DNA of 64,000 nucleotides from NCBI RefSeq assembly GCF_002027705.1, contig NZ_MBTG01000005.1:1-64000 (forward strand), in the 5' to 3' direction. Below the pieces are notes generated by a model, which searched no databases, was not told the origin of the DNA, and saw nothing but the letters and a program-made list of their open reading frames with translations. Below are positions 37,701 to 45,929 of this stretch, one piece after another; the first letter of the stretch is position 1, and every line of letters begins with the position of its first letter. Source of the stretch: Paenibacillus ferrarius. GTDB lineage: Bacteria > Bacillota > Bacilli > Paenibacillales > NBRC-103111. The position numbers were made by a program, and so were the translations under genes.

Positions 37701-39476
37701 CAATTGGTCCATTAGCGTCTTTTTGTTTGCAACAGAAGCTGTAGACATCTGGGCTTTATACGAGGCAAGCACTTGTTCAATTTGGTCATAGACGCTCTGC
37801 GGAAAGATAACATCGCTTATTCTCGCATCGTTTATCGCCTTTTCTACTTTATTGAGCAATAGATGAGCTAACCCATCTATCCACTGTTGCTCCCTCATGC
37901 TCTGGTCGATAATTCCGCGGTACACTCGGAACTCGTCAAGCCTTGCATCTTTTAGTGAAAATGACAGATTTTTATTGCCGTCAGTACCAATGACGAAATT
38001 CAGTGCGTCAATCGATGCGCCATTATGGCTGGATATATTAAGTTCGCCAATTTTAACATTGTTCTGATAAACCGCTAGCATACCGTTTCTGTCATAAGTG
38101 TACGTCATAAAGGTCCAGCCTTTAAAGGCAAAGGATGGCGATGGAAATAAATCCAGTCTGGATTTACCGTTTGCTGTAAAATTCACTTTATCGGAGTTGG
38201 GCCAATTCCACCACGCCGTGATAGCAAACCCGGGATTTTCTCCAGCGTTCCAGTTTTTATTAGAAACAATACTTGCATTCGTGGTATCTTTATTGTCGAT
38301 CCAGAAAGATATGGAGAAGTTCGTGTTAGAGCCGAATTGCAGATCGGCCGGCTTGCCCATATCAATATAACTGTTGCCTTTAAAATAAATCGCTTTCCCG
38401 ACAACACCATCGGTAAAAGTTGGCGTTCCGTTCAGCAGCCCGTTATTCCCCTTGCCCGAACGATCTGTCGCTGTTTCGTCATTAAAATCTAAATATAACA
38501 CGCTGGAAATTCCGACAGATAGAAAAGTGGCCAGCGATTGCTCCAGTCGAGCTATCATCGTGTACTTATTTGCTGTAGGGGCCGAATCAAATCCACTCTT
38601 AAAAGCAGCAACATCCTGTTCGAGCTTATCATAGGCACTTGCCGGGTAAAGTATAACCCCGTTTCTTGCATCGTTAATGGCGTTTTCAACTTTGTTAACC
38701 ATTACTTTCTTAACGCCTTCCATATACAGCTTGTCCATTTCAGCCTGATCGATTAGTCCCTTATAGACCCTGAATTCGTCCAGCTTGGCATCCTTCAAGG
38801 AGAAGACGGTATTTTTAAGGCCGTCAGCACCTATGACGAAGTTAAACGCATCGATACTTGCACCCATATGGCTGGAAATATCAAGATCGCCAATTTTCAC
38901 GTTATTCTGATAAACAGTAAGCTTGCCATTCCTGTCATAAGTGTACGCCATAAAGGTCCAGCCTTTATTAGCAAAGGATGGCGATGCAAATAAATCCAGC
39001 CTGGATTTACCATTTGCTGCAAAATTCACTTTATCAGTGTTGGGAGCATTCCACCACGCCGAGATAGTAAACCCGGGATTTGCTCCACTCCACCAGTTTT
39101 TATTCGAAACGATACTCGCATTCGTGGTATCTTTATTGTCGATCCAGAAGGCAATGGAGAAATTTGTGCTGCTGCCGAATTGCAGTTCAGCCGGTTTGCC
39201 CATGTCAATAAAGGAATTGCCTTTAAAATAAATCGCTTTTCCAGATACACCGTCCACATAACTCGGCGTACCTGTCAGTGTGCCAGCAAGTTTTTTGCCT
39301 GAACTGTCCGCGATCGTGCTGTCATTGAAATTCAAATGCAGTTGAAGTTCGTAGCCTGCCGCTGCAGCAGCAAGCGGTGCCATTCCACCGATACTAGCTA
39401 ACAACATGATCATTACGCTGAGTACAGCTATCAACTTCTTGACTCTGGCTGGTGTTCCGTAGCCATCATGTGCCAT
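34764..39476 (-). CDS. Giant SLH-anchored surface protein with three LamG and four Big2-like domains
   Basis: 1570 residues. Signal peptide 1-40 (cut near AAAAAG). Two tandem LamG units (residues 45-320 and 326-601) are recent duplicates, and a third, distant LamG unit spans about 611-815. Four Big2-like domains lie at about 823-905, 910-992, 1003-1087 and 1092-1175. A Ser/Gly-rich linker follows near 1177-1205, then a linker domain and three SLH repeats from about 1387 to the end. No enzyme domain was found, so its role is probably glycan binding or a surface scaffold. ATG at 39476 has GAGGGAG ten bases upstream. Its start overlaps the end of the HupE-like remnant by 11 bases. First intact gene of the operon with 29580-34730. 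Confidence 0.88.
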   Translation of the reverse strand: MAHDGYGTPARVKKLIAVLSVMIMLLASIGGMAPLAAAAAGYELQLHLNFNDSTIADSSGKKLAGTLTGTPSYVDGVSGKAIYFKGNSFIDMGKPAELQFGSSTNFSIAFWIDNKDTTNASIVSNKNWWSGANPGFTISAWWNAPNTDKVNFAANGKSRLDLFASPSFANKGWTFMAYTYDRNGKLTVYQNNVKIGDLDISSHMGASIDAFNFVIGADGLKNTVFSLKDAKLDEFRVYKGLIDQAEMDKLYMEGVKKVMVNKVENAINDARNGVILYPASAYDKLEQDVAAFKSGFDSAPTANKYTMIARLEQSLATFLSVGISSVLYLDFNDETATDRSGKGNNGLLNGTPTFTDGVVGKAIYFKGNSYIDMGKPADLQFGSNTNFSISFWIDNKDTTNASIVSNKNWNAGENPGFAITAWWNWPNSDKVNFTANGKSRLDLFPSPSFAFKGWTFMTYTYDRNGMLAVYQNNVKIGELNISSHNGASIDALNFVIGTDGNKNLSFSLKDARLDEFRVYRGIIDQSMREQQWIDGLAHLLLNKVEKAINDARISDVIFPQSVYDQIEQVLASYKAQMSTASVANKKTLMDQLVAKLQAFEDSSGVAPGPDLLNMDFTQSIGGDSSPNLHNGSAVGTPVLYDHPIFAKPVLGLDGNASYVRIPHEAELSPKQMSMAVSFSLDTLDRAQTIMEKTREADYAMVLNPISKKLEAMFYIKEDTGAEGFVIVDSGKPLEANKIYYALATYDGATAKLYVNGEETMSRSRTGVIGGGSKVDLKIGASMNSHGAQNYMQGKIGMLQLYSQAVNAIKAKSMYKQYVRDYTSTVTSIRLDIPANWVVGQTGQAVVHLIDNAANEVEAKQQGIVYQSQHPEVAAVNTQGGIVPIAPGKSVITARLGTFSASVEIAVKAKTLQYLDLDGPQTMQPGDVAKLQVKFVNNYGSIDSVTSATYSSDNPNVIQVDASGTINAVGPGTAQLHVEANGLSADLIIVVAFTPQVTEPGKPQIVSLRFTGPHTLVAGDNASTVIQAVYNDNSLFPVNHDVIYRSDNPSVVRIDPGTGELTALSTGAARLYATYRGFTANYSLVVIQNQLPVLQEVRLTAPASIKVGEQVSLQAHAIYDHAAPIEIASMSEWTVDDSSVVSVDSQGKLTGLKQGTTVVTVVYQHKAAQSSIRIHASEGGSGNGEEDSSNASSGSSAGSSNPTDKKPGTTLVKDDQLQAQTGNIRVEIASDITQVLFPASASKLPDSQVITIEQDNLTLHLTGQLFQSAINEMTGKTEGEGKHAVSFPALSEQAQKDWKDAWKQEAGTMSLVSRIYDFSAVWEMENGQKIASELPQDSVQIEFAIPAGTDKELLGVYQLFQDGTAKYVGGHLTERGIRTTLDANGKYAVMAYKKTYNDVPANHWAYRTIQVMSANHTVKGVSDRYFQPERSVTRAEFVALLVNSLNLMPSKAVKFTDVPSSAWYAEYVGSAADAGLIDGEGDSLFQPEVEISREEMAVLLVRAYERKFGKVKLDQNPIFLDMDQTSTWARDSVQIAAQLGLLNGRGNGVFIPAEPSKRAEAVQVVMKLQAK
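37674..38501 (-). repeat. LamG unit, second copy of an internal tandem duplication
   Basis: Codes for residues 326-601 of the SLH protein at 34764-39476. Long identical stretches are shared with the first copy, such as DNKDTTNASIVSNKNW and GKAIYFKGNS. Confidence 0.9.
38517..39344 (-). repeat. LamG unit, first copy of an internal tandem duplication
   Basis: Codes for residues 45-320 of the same protein. The offset to the second copy is 281 residues with hardly any gaps, and the DNA is visibly similar too. Both units include a helical tail (VENAINDA / VEKAINDA). Confidence 0.9.
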
Positions 39477-39990
39477 ACAAGTTCACTCCCTCGTTCATAT
39501 TTTCTCCTCTTAATGCTCGATAACAAATGTGACGGATGCCGATACCGGTATATTCAAACATCGTCACCACCCATTCAGGGAGCATCACGCTTCTGTTCCC
39601 GGATTTCATTCCCGCAGCTTCTTCCGCCACAAGTCGGTGGTCCTGGTTAAATACCATGTCTACGGAGCTGCCTTCGTAGCGGATTTTCACGAAATTTTGA
39701 TGCTGAGGGTCCAATTCGTCAAAAAACATATCGTAGTTGATCGCATAATCATGGATTGCAGCAGGGAAATCATATTCTAAATCGATTCTCATATAGGAAC
39801 GATTTTCCCGCTGCTGCAGGGATACTCCAAGCAAGTCAGCTTGTACGGTCGTATTCGCGCTATGCACGAAAAGCCCCTCCGCGATCAGTCGATGCACATC
39901 CTCTGTTTTCCAGGCAGATTTTTGTGGCGCAGCAGCATCGAATATGTACGTCGTCTTGTTGGACTTGCTATCCAGCCATTGATCATACTC
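39466..39990 (-). pseudogene. Decayed HupE/UreJ-like membrane protein fragment (N-terminal domain only)
   Basis: The frame is open from an in-frame TAA (39991-39993) to a stop at 39466. The only start inside it is a GTG at 39897, which lacks a ribosome site. The residues resemble the extracellular domain of HupE/UreJ_2-type proteins: EYDQWLD, then YDMFFDELDPQHQNF, then EYTGIGIRHI, where family members continue with a Gly-x-Asp-His membrane segment. Here the frame runs on into unrelated residues and stops. A good SD (GGGAGGAG near 40022-40029) and a possible promoter lie upstream, but the frame from them is broken by the TAA. I judge it a remnant. A short real gene is possible but less likely. 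Family assignment is from memory of motif patterns. Confidence 0.5.
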
Positions 39991-39993
39991 TTA

Positions 39994-40586
39994 CGGTTCC
40001 AAATACAATAAAAATGTTCTTCTCCTCCCATTAATTTCATATTTCTTCTTGTCAAGTATATAAATAACAGCATTATCAAGCAATATAAATTGCGTTTTTT
40101 TACAATACATTTATTTTTTATGCTTTATTATATTTACAATATATAAATAATAATCGCTCTTCTCATACAGATTAATGATCACAAATCTCTCTCTTGATTT
40201 CGGAAAATGCACTTTAAAAATAATGTCTTTCCAGATATTTAAAAATAGAAAAAAGACCCGAAAACCCTTGAATATCAAACAATAATAGTGATTTGAATGG
40301 GGTGCGTCTGCCGCTCAGCACATCTCTATTCAGCGCTGCACACTCCCTTGTCATAACCCGTCTATTTACGTAAACTCTATATATTCACGTAAAAAAATGC
40401 CATTGTAAACTGCCAAACACGAATATACAAACAGCTAAAAAACGCATAAAAAAGCAAATTTTCGCTTTTTACGCATTCAACTTAAAGACGCCACCTGCTC
40501 GTTGACTCTCCACTAGCTCCATCGATCTTCTGGAAATTCCGCCCACCTTAATCTCGAGCGTCCCCCCACACCTTAGCGCTAAATAA
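39994..40586. other. AT-rich intergenic region without a gene
   Basis: Very AT-rich at 40040-40170. It holds the possible promoter at 40055-40083, a strong unused ribosome site near 40022-40029, and at 40448-40470 a small AAAAAGC/GCTTTTT hairpin flanked by direct repeats of ACGCAT. No open frame with coding character was found. Confidence 0.6.
40055..40083 (-). promoter_or_regulatory. Candidate sigma-A promoter for the SLH operon
   Basis: Minus strand: TTGCTT (40078-40083), a 17-base spacer, and TATACT (40055-40060). It would make a leader of about 570 bases that contains the HupE-like remnant before the SLH gene at 39476. Confidence 0.45.
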
Positions 40587-40621
40587 GAAAAACCGTCAGG
40601 ACTAATGTCCTGACGGTTTTT
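40587..40621 (-). terminator. Strong terminator of the long polysaccharide operon
   Basis: A perfect 15-bp stem (40588-40602 with 40607-40621) closes on a TAAT loop, with A and T runs on both sides. It lies two bases after the stop codon at 40623. Confidence 0.93.
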
Positions 40622-40622
40622 C

Positions 40623-43600
40623 TTACTTTCGGGAATGGGAGGAAGATAGGTGGGATTCTAACCGCAAGGCTTCCGGCGGTCGAGTAAGCAAAGTCGCATA
40701 AGGGGCATTCACGCTCCAATTGCCGGCTGCGTCTTGGGCTTGCACGATGAAGGTATATGACGTGTTCGCCGACAAGCCTGTAATCACCTTGGTTGCAGCT
40801 GTGGTGTATACGCTGTGATAGACACTGCCAATAACACTGCTCACCTCACCACTCTGCACGAAACCGTAGACGCTAGCCGACACACTTTCACCCCACAGGA
40901 TTCGGTATCCTGTTACTGCTCTATTATCCTGGGCATCTGTCCAATTCAGCGCGACACGATCACTTCCTAGATCGGATGCGATCACTCTGGCATCAGATGA
41001 CCACATTGGCGCCGAGATATCCGCAGACGGCGTGTAATCAATAAACACAAACGAGTCATACAAGGCTGTGTTCTTCGAATCTGCTGTCCCTTGGGTCCAC
41101 TGAATAAAATCGTCCCGCCCGTTCTGCAGATCAGCATCGTTCACCGCAACGTTTAATCCTATTTTCCCAAAAAGCTCCGGTTTCAGATCTTTGACATAGG
41201 AGCCTGGAATCTCAAACTCATAAATAGTTCGGCCTGCCGCCTCATCGCGCACAGCTTGAAACGGTGTCTGCCCGCTCACATCTCCATTCGGATTGGGAGC
41301 TGCTGAATAAAATATATTCACAAGCCGTGTCCCATCATCAGCCAGAGCGAAGCCCCACTCCGTATCGTCCAGCCCATAAGGCGACTCACGGTTGTTCAGC
41401 GGGTCCAAGCTGACTTGAACGGAATCATTTTTCCACATGTTCGCCGCATTCTCAGATTGCTTTTGGATATCGTCGCGAACCGAAACGGCAAAATAAAGAC
41501 CATCGGACGCCCATTTGGCATACGCGGTCGCCTCCAGATTGGCAGGATCGCGATAGCCGCTCGAATGCTGGGCTTTGCTGCGAAGATGGAATGGAAAGGC
41601 ATCCTGCCAGTCGCTCAGGTCACCATCAATCGTCACGCCGTTCGCCTTCTGGACAAGGTTGAATTCAATAGGAAGATCGGGATCGTGGTAAATGATCTTG
41701 TTTCTGACAGTGTCTTCAATTTGCATATCAACCGTGTACTCATTAAAGGCTGCGGGCTCATGGTACGTCCACCTGAAGTCCAGCTGCACACGATCGCCTT
41801 TCTTCAAATCCTGGAAGGCATCCGAAGCAACTGGCTGCAGCAAAGCGCCATCCGGACCTTTGACTATCACCTTGCCTGTCTTGGCAAAGGACGAGGTACC
41901 CATCAATTGTACGGATAAAATACCGAGCTGTTCGATCGTTTTTTTCACGGGAACCAGCTTAACATCAAGACCATCCTCCACCGTCAATTGGACTTTCTTC
42001 GTGTCAAAAGCGGCTCCATTATACAAAATGTCAAAGCCAACCTCATAACGGCCTTTCAGCGTATTTTCGGGCACCAGCACAGAATAAGGCAGATCTATCG
42101 AGCTCTGTGATGGAATGGTAATACTCACAGCCGCCTGCGCCGTTTGGGAGGATTCCCATCCACTTGGCACCTGCAATTGTACCTGTACCTGCTGCGGAAC
42201 TTCGGTGTTGTTCACGAGCGAAAGCGTAAGCGCACTCGCATATCCGGCTTCTCCGTTCACTTGAGTAGGTACCACATTAGCCAGCACACCGATGAATTTG
42301 GCCGGCTCCGACTGGACGATCGCCGACGCTGCGCGCGCAAACTCCCGCGCCAGCAAGTTATAGGCGCAGCTTTCCGCGAAGCTGCCTCTTGCGTGGGCAG
42401 CCTCCGCCAGCCTCCCATATCGGTTCGTGCGAAGCACGGCCGCTGTCGAGATCGGCATGACGCTGTTTTCGCCTTTTTTGGCTTGATACGAAGCCGTCAA
42501 AGCTTGCACAGCTGAGGCATAGTCCAGTGAATTGGCGCTTATACCTTCCAGCGCGTAGGCAAGCGCCACCGATGTACTCTCCGCCATGTTGTACAAAGCC
42601 TCCAAGGCCACGTAGCCAGAAACTCGCTCCACATCGCCGTTCTTCAATTGATCGGCCAGCTGCACCATTAACGTGTAGATGTCTTTGATTCCCTGCTCTA
42701 AGCCTGAAGCTTGACTCCCGCTTCCTATAGCTGCTTCCAGCTGCGTTTCGATGCGGTTCAGCTCTACCAAGTCGGCGTCTACCAGCGCTGCATTTTGCGC
42801 TGTTTTCACAGCAAGCAGCTTGCCCGCCGCCTCGTGTTGTTTGTTTTGCAGCAGCTTCGCTGCCGTTTGAAACACAAATGACGTAGATGCCCCGGTGAGA
42901 TAAACGGGAGATCCCGAAACGACAAGCTGCACGCCGCCATTATCGGTCGTTACCGGCACATTCACACCGTTAATGTCCTTCACGGTCACCCCTGATGCGC
43001 CAAAGGGCAGCGTAATCGTACTGGTAGGAGGTTTAACAGCCGGATTGTCCTTATGGTCGACTTTTTTCCAGGCAACAAGAACTGGCTCCCCGCCATTCAG
43101 AAATACCTGAACAGCCACATCAGGGTCTGTCGTATCCCAAGTTCCGAGATACTTCGCTTGATCCAGCGTTGTCATCAACTGGTTGACGGCAGCATAAGCG
43201 AGCTTCGGCCTGCCGTCATTATCCGTGATTCCCCAGAAAATATCGTAATACCGATCATCTGTCCCATCATTTTTGTAATTGTAATATTCATAAGCTTTGA
43301 CTTGGTCGGTGATCATGTAGTTCAGAAAAGCGCGAACGATATAGTCCCGCTGCACCTCCTCGGATACGGAAGGATAGCCCGCTTTGGCTGTCGGCCAGCC
43401 GCCCTCGGTCAAGTAATAATCCTTCCAGCCGCCGTAAGCGTTGACCAAATCTTTGACACCGGCGATCATATTCGGCAGGTTGCCATCCGGCATGGAGTTG
43501 TAAACGTACGGATGATACGAATATGCGTCGGCATAATCGAAAGATCCGGCCTCCAGCTCCTTAGGCAGCACGCTGCGCACACTTGATGTGTGATCGCCCG

Positions 43601-45926
43601 CCAGCAGCATGGCATTGGGGTCTGCCTTCTTCATATTCAAGTAGGCGACTTTTTGCAACTGGACAAATTCGCTAGGCACATAAGGTTTAGAGAAAATTTC
43701 TGGCTCGTTGGGCATTTCCCACTGCCTTATTTGTCCCTTGTATCGGTTAACCGTAGCAGCGACGAAGTCGCCCATGGCTTTGAGAGCGGAGGTGGTCGTC
43801 GCGGTCCCCTCTTGATAGCTGGCATTTCGATCAATGCCCAGCACCGTAATTTGATTAAAGCCGTACGTAAATAATTTATTTAATTGCGGGTCCACCCTGC
43901 TGTAATCATAAACGGTCTTGCCTGATCCATCCTGCACATGTTTATCCACATCGTCCCACGAAATGCCTGAACGGTGGTGACGAGCTCCCAGCTTGCGCGC
44001 TCCGTCAATGATATCGTCATTCCAGTTCAGCGCGTAGTGCGTATTCAGGCCGAACTTGCTTTCATTATCCAGATCAGGCGCTTTCACCGGAGCTGCCTGC
44101 TCTACTACAGCTATTCGCATCTTTTTGGTTTTGGCAGGCTGGGCTGCACCGTCAACTGCAAAAGCAGCTGATACCTCATAGGTGCCAATCGCGTTCAAGC
44201 ATGGCGTAAAAGCGACGACTTCGGAATCAGTCGCATAAGCCCCCAAATTGTACGTCTTCGTTCCGGAAGCGACGACACCTTGCTCGCCATCCGCGCGGCG
44301 TACCGTATAATCAAGCTGAAACGCATGCGCCTCTGCGCCCGCTTCCAATGCCAGATTGAAGCCAGGCGGCTCTGCCTGCGTATAAACCCCCGCATAATTG
44401 CCAGCGGGCTTAAGATCAATGACATACGGCATCGGGAGCGGCTCGATCGCAAAGTCATCGATCATCAGGTTGATGCCGCCGACCACATTCCACTGAAAGT
44501 ACCCTTTCTTCAGCGCCAAGGGGTCCGAATCGTCCCCACTGGCCGTTTCCACGCCGTCAATGAACAGCTTGTGGGTGATACCGCTTACACGAAGCTCATA
44601 ATCGTGCCAATCATCCAGCAAAGATTGGACATAATTGGCCAAGTAATAGTTGCCGCCAAGCGTTGTTTTCCGCATCAGAAAATATTTGGAGTTATGCGTC
44701 GCCCATTCCAGCGCATTGTTGTTCATATCGTCAACAGCCCGATAGCGAAAGCGCCAAGTATTTTGCACGGCCATGCTTGTGCGTTCGTATTTCACCTTGA
44801 ATTTGACGATAAAATTGTCCGCATTTTGGTACATCGGAAGATTCAGCTTGGCACTGCCCGATCCATTCAAGTTGAATACCTTATTGCCGTCTGGCAGTTG
44901 AATGACCTTCGTGTTGCCGCCTATTTTCCAACCCGCAGGTACGGCCCCAACCGTTTCTCCTTCAAAATTATTTCTATAAGGCACAATCGTTTGGATCGGA
45001 ACGGCGATCTCCCCAGCTTCCGGATAGCGCATGGACCTGCCCTCGGCATCTTGCGCCGTCAAATAATAACGAATTTGCCTATAACGGTTCGATCCGGGAA
45101 TCGTGCCCGAATACGGGCCGATCCCACTTCCTGCCGCCGGAACGATCTGACCCTGCGTTTCATCCCCATACGTATAATGAATTTGCGCGTTAGTCGCGGA
45201 ACTCGTGCCTGCAAGGGTGAACGCTAACGGCAAATCCGTATTATACGGAACCTCTGCCACCGGTGTATGAATGAAAGTGCCCTGTGTATAGTTGGGTGAC
45301 ACCACAACCTGCTTCACGGTCATCGCAACTGCGGGGCCGACGCTTTTCAAAGAAAAACCGATCCCCCCTGCCGAAAGCGTCGTGTCGGTGAATGTCGCAA
45401 CTAACGATTCATCCAGGTAGAGCTTGAACTCGCTCCCTTTGACTTTCAATCGATACGCGTGAGAATCTGACAAGCTAAAGCCCGGAATAGCTGCCCCAAT
45501 ATCCACAGGTGTCCCTACCTGTACATTAGCCGAGGAATTTGGATATTTCCAAAGCTCCACTGACTTCGTATTTTTAAATTCCAGAAAATAGTAGCTCGTT
45601 CCCGACGAATACCGGAACATGAGCCGGAAGCGATCTCCTGTGGCCGTAAAGCCAATATCGTAATCCGTTGAACTGTATGGAAGCTTGGTGGTTTTGACGA
45701 CCGCACGCTGCGGAGATGTCGCCGTTGTCGTGCCTTTGAGCTGGGCTTGCGAACCGCTGCCGTCAATGGCAAAAGCTGTGCTGCCGAACAAATCCCAATT
45801 CCCTAACCCTCCTGCGAAGCTGTCCGTGAACAGCGGAGAGGGCTCCGCTGCCACGGCATGCAGCGAAAACCATGGCAGCAGAACAATAGCGAGCAGCAGG
45901 CATAAGCTTCTGATCAGCTGTTTCAT
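40623..45926 (-). CDS. Giant secreted TIM-barrel glycoside hydrolase (clan GH-A-like) with CBM9-like and FN3 modules
   Basis: 1767 residues. Signal peptide 1-27; beta-sandwich module 31-211, nearly the same as the one ending the upstream protein; two more sandwich regions to about 610. The catalytic barrel spans about 623-930, with QWEMPNEPEIF (acid/base Glu741) and YYLTEGGWPT (nucleophile Glu841). This arrangement is seen in GH39, GH5 and GH30-like enzymes; the exact family is not clear. Helical and NEW3-like regions lie at about 1060-1400, a CBM9-like module at about 1445-1640 (VTIDGDLSDWQDAF), and an FN3 module at the end. The start ATG is separated from the stop of the upstream gene by one codon, and the ribosome site GGAGGT lies inside the last codons of that gene. 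Expected to cut glycan outside the cell. Confidence 0.85.
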   Translation of the reverse strand: MKQLIRSLCLLLAIVLLPWFSLHAVAAEPSPLFTDSFAGGLGNWDLFGSTAFAIDGSGSQAQLKGTTTATSPQRAVVKTTKLPYSSTDYDIGFTATGDRFRLMFRYSSGTSYYFLEFKNTKSVELWKYPNSSANVQVGTPVDIGAAIPGFSLSDSHAYRLKVKGSEFKLYLDESLVATFTDTTLSAGGIGFSLKSVGPAVAMTVKQVVVSPNYTQGTFIHTPVAEVPYNTDLPLAFTLAGTSSATNAQIHYTYGDETQGQIVPAAGSGIGPYSGTIPGSNRYRQIRYYLTAQDAEGRSMRYPEAGEIAVPIQTIVPYRNNFEGETVGAVPAGWKIGGNTKVIQLPDGNKVFNLNGSGSAKLNLPMYQNADNFIVKFKVKYERTSMAVQNTWRFRYRAVDDMNNNALEWATHNSKYFLMRKTTLGGNYYLANYVQSLLDDWHDYELRVSGITHKLFIDGVETASGDDSDPLALKKGYFQWNVVGGINLMIDDFAIEPLPMPYVIDLKPAGNYAGVYTQAEPPGFNLALEAGAEAHAFQLDYTVRRADGEQGVVASGTKTYNLGAYATDSEVVAFTPCLNAIGTYEVSAAFAVDGAAQPAKTKKMRIAVVEQAAPVKAPDLDNESKFGLNTHYALNWNDDIIDGARKLGARHHRSGISWDDVDKHVQDGSGKTVYDYSRVDPQLNKLFTYGFNQITVLGIDRNASYQEGTATTTSALKAMGDFVAATVNRYKGQIRQWEMPNEPEIFSKPYVPSEFVQLQKVAYLNMKKADPNAMLLAGDHTSSVRSVLPKELEAGSFDYADAYSYHPYVYNSMPDGNLPNMIAGVKDLVNAYGGWKDYYLTEGGWPTAKAGYPSVSEEVQRDYIVRAFLNYMITDQVKAYEYYNYKNDGTDDRYYDIFWGITDNDGRPKLAYAAVNQLMTTLDQAKYLGTWDTTDPDVAVQVFLNGGEPVLVAWKKVDHKDNPAVKPPTSTITLPFGASGVTVKDINGVNVPVTTDNGGVQLVVSGSPVYLTGASTSFVFQTAAKLLQNKQHEAAGKLLAVKTAQNAALVDADLVELNRIETQLEAAIGSGSQASGLEQGIKDIYTLMVQLADQLKNGDVERVSGYVALEALYNMAESTSVALAYALEGISANSLDYASAVQALTASYQAKKGENSVMPISTAAVLRTNRYGRLAEAAHARGSFAESCAYNLLAREFARAASAIVQSEPAKFIGVLANVVPTQVNGEAGYASALTLSLVNNTEVPQQVQVQLQVPSGWESSQTAQAAVSITIPSQSSIDLPYSVLVPENTLKGRYEVGFDILYNGAAFDTKKVQLTVEDGLDVKLVPVKKTIEQLGILSVQLMGTSSFAKTGKVIVKGPDGALLQPVASDAFQDLKKGDRVQLDFRWTYHEPAAFNEYTVDMQIEDTVRNKIIYHDPDLPIEFNLVQKANGVTIDGDLSDWQDAFPFHLRSKAQHSSGYRDPANLEATAYAKWASDGLYFAVSVRDDIQKQSENAANMWKNDSVQVSLDPLNNRESPYGLDDTEWGFALADDGTRLVNIFYSAAPNPNGDVSGQTPFQAVRDEAAGRTIYEFEIPGSYVKDLKPELFGKIGLNVAVNDADLQNGRDDFIQWTQGTADSKNTALYDSFVFIDYTPSADISAPMWSSDARVIASDLGSDRVALNWTDAQDNRAVTGYRILWGESVSASVYGFVQSGEVSSVIGSVYHSVYTTAATKVITGLSANTSYTFIVQAQDAAGNWSVNAPYATLLTRPPEALRLESHLSSSHSRK
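45294..45836 (-). repeat. Duplicated 180-residue beta-sandwich module, copy in the downstream gene
   Basis: Codes for residues 31-211 of the hydrolase. It shares MFRY, YYFLEFKNTK, VELWKYPNSS and AGGIGFSLKSVG with the copy at 45963-46502. Confidence 0.9.
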
Positions 45927-45929
45927 GCC

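Noticed and set aside
40148..40165. A third copy of the shared regulatory element
   Set aside because: Only about ten bases (AATCGCTCTT) match and the orientation does not fit a nearby gene.
40442..40476. Long terminator-like hairpin
   Set aside because: The outer ACGCAT segments are direct, not inverted, repeats; only a seven-base AT-rich stem remains, so it is described only as part of the intergenic region.
44280..45227. A 315-codon open frame on the plus strand
   Set aside because: It is the complement of the TIM-barrel hydrolase gene, with no recognisable protein features and atypical composition.
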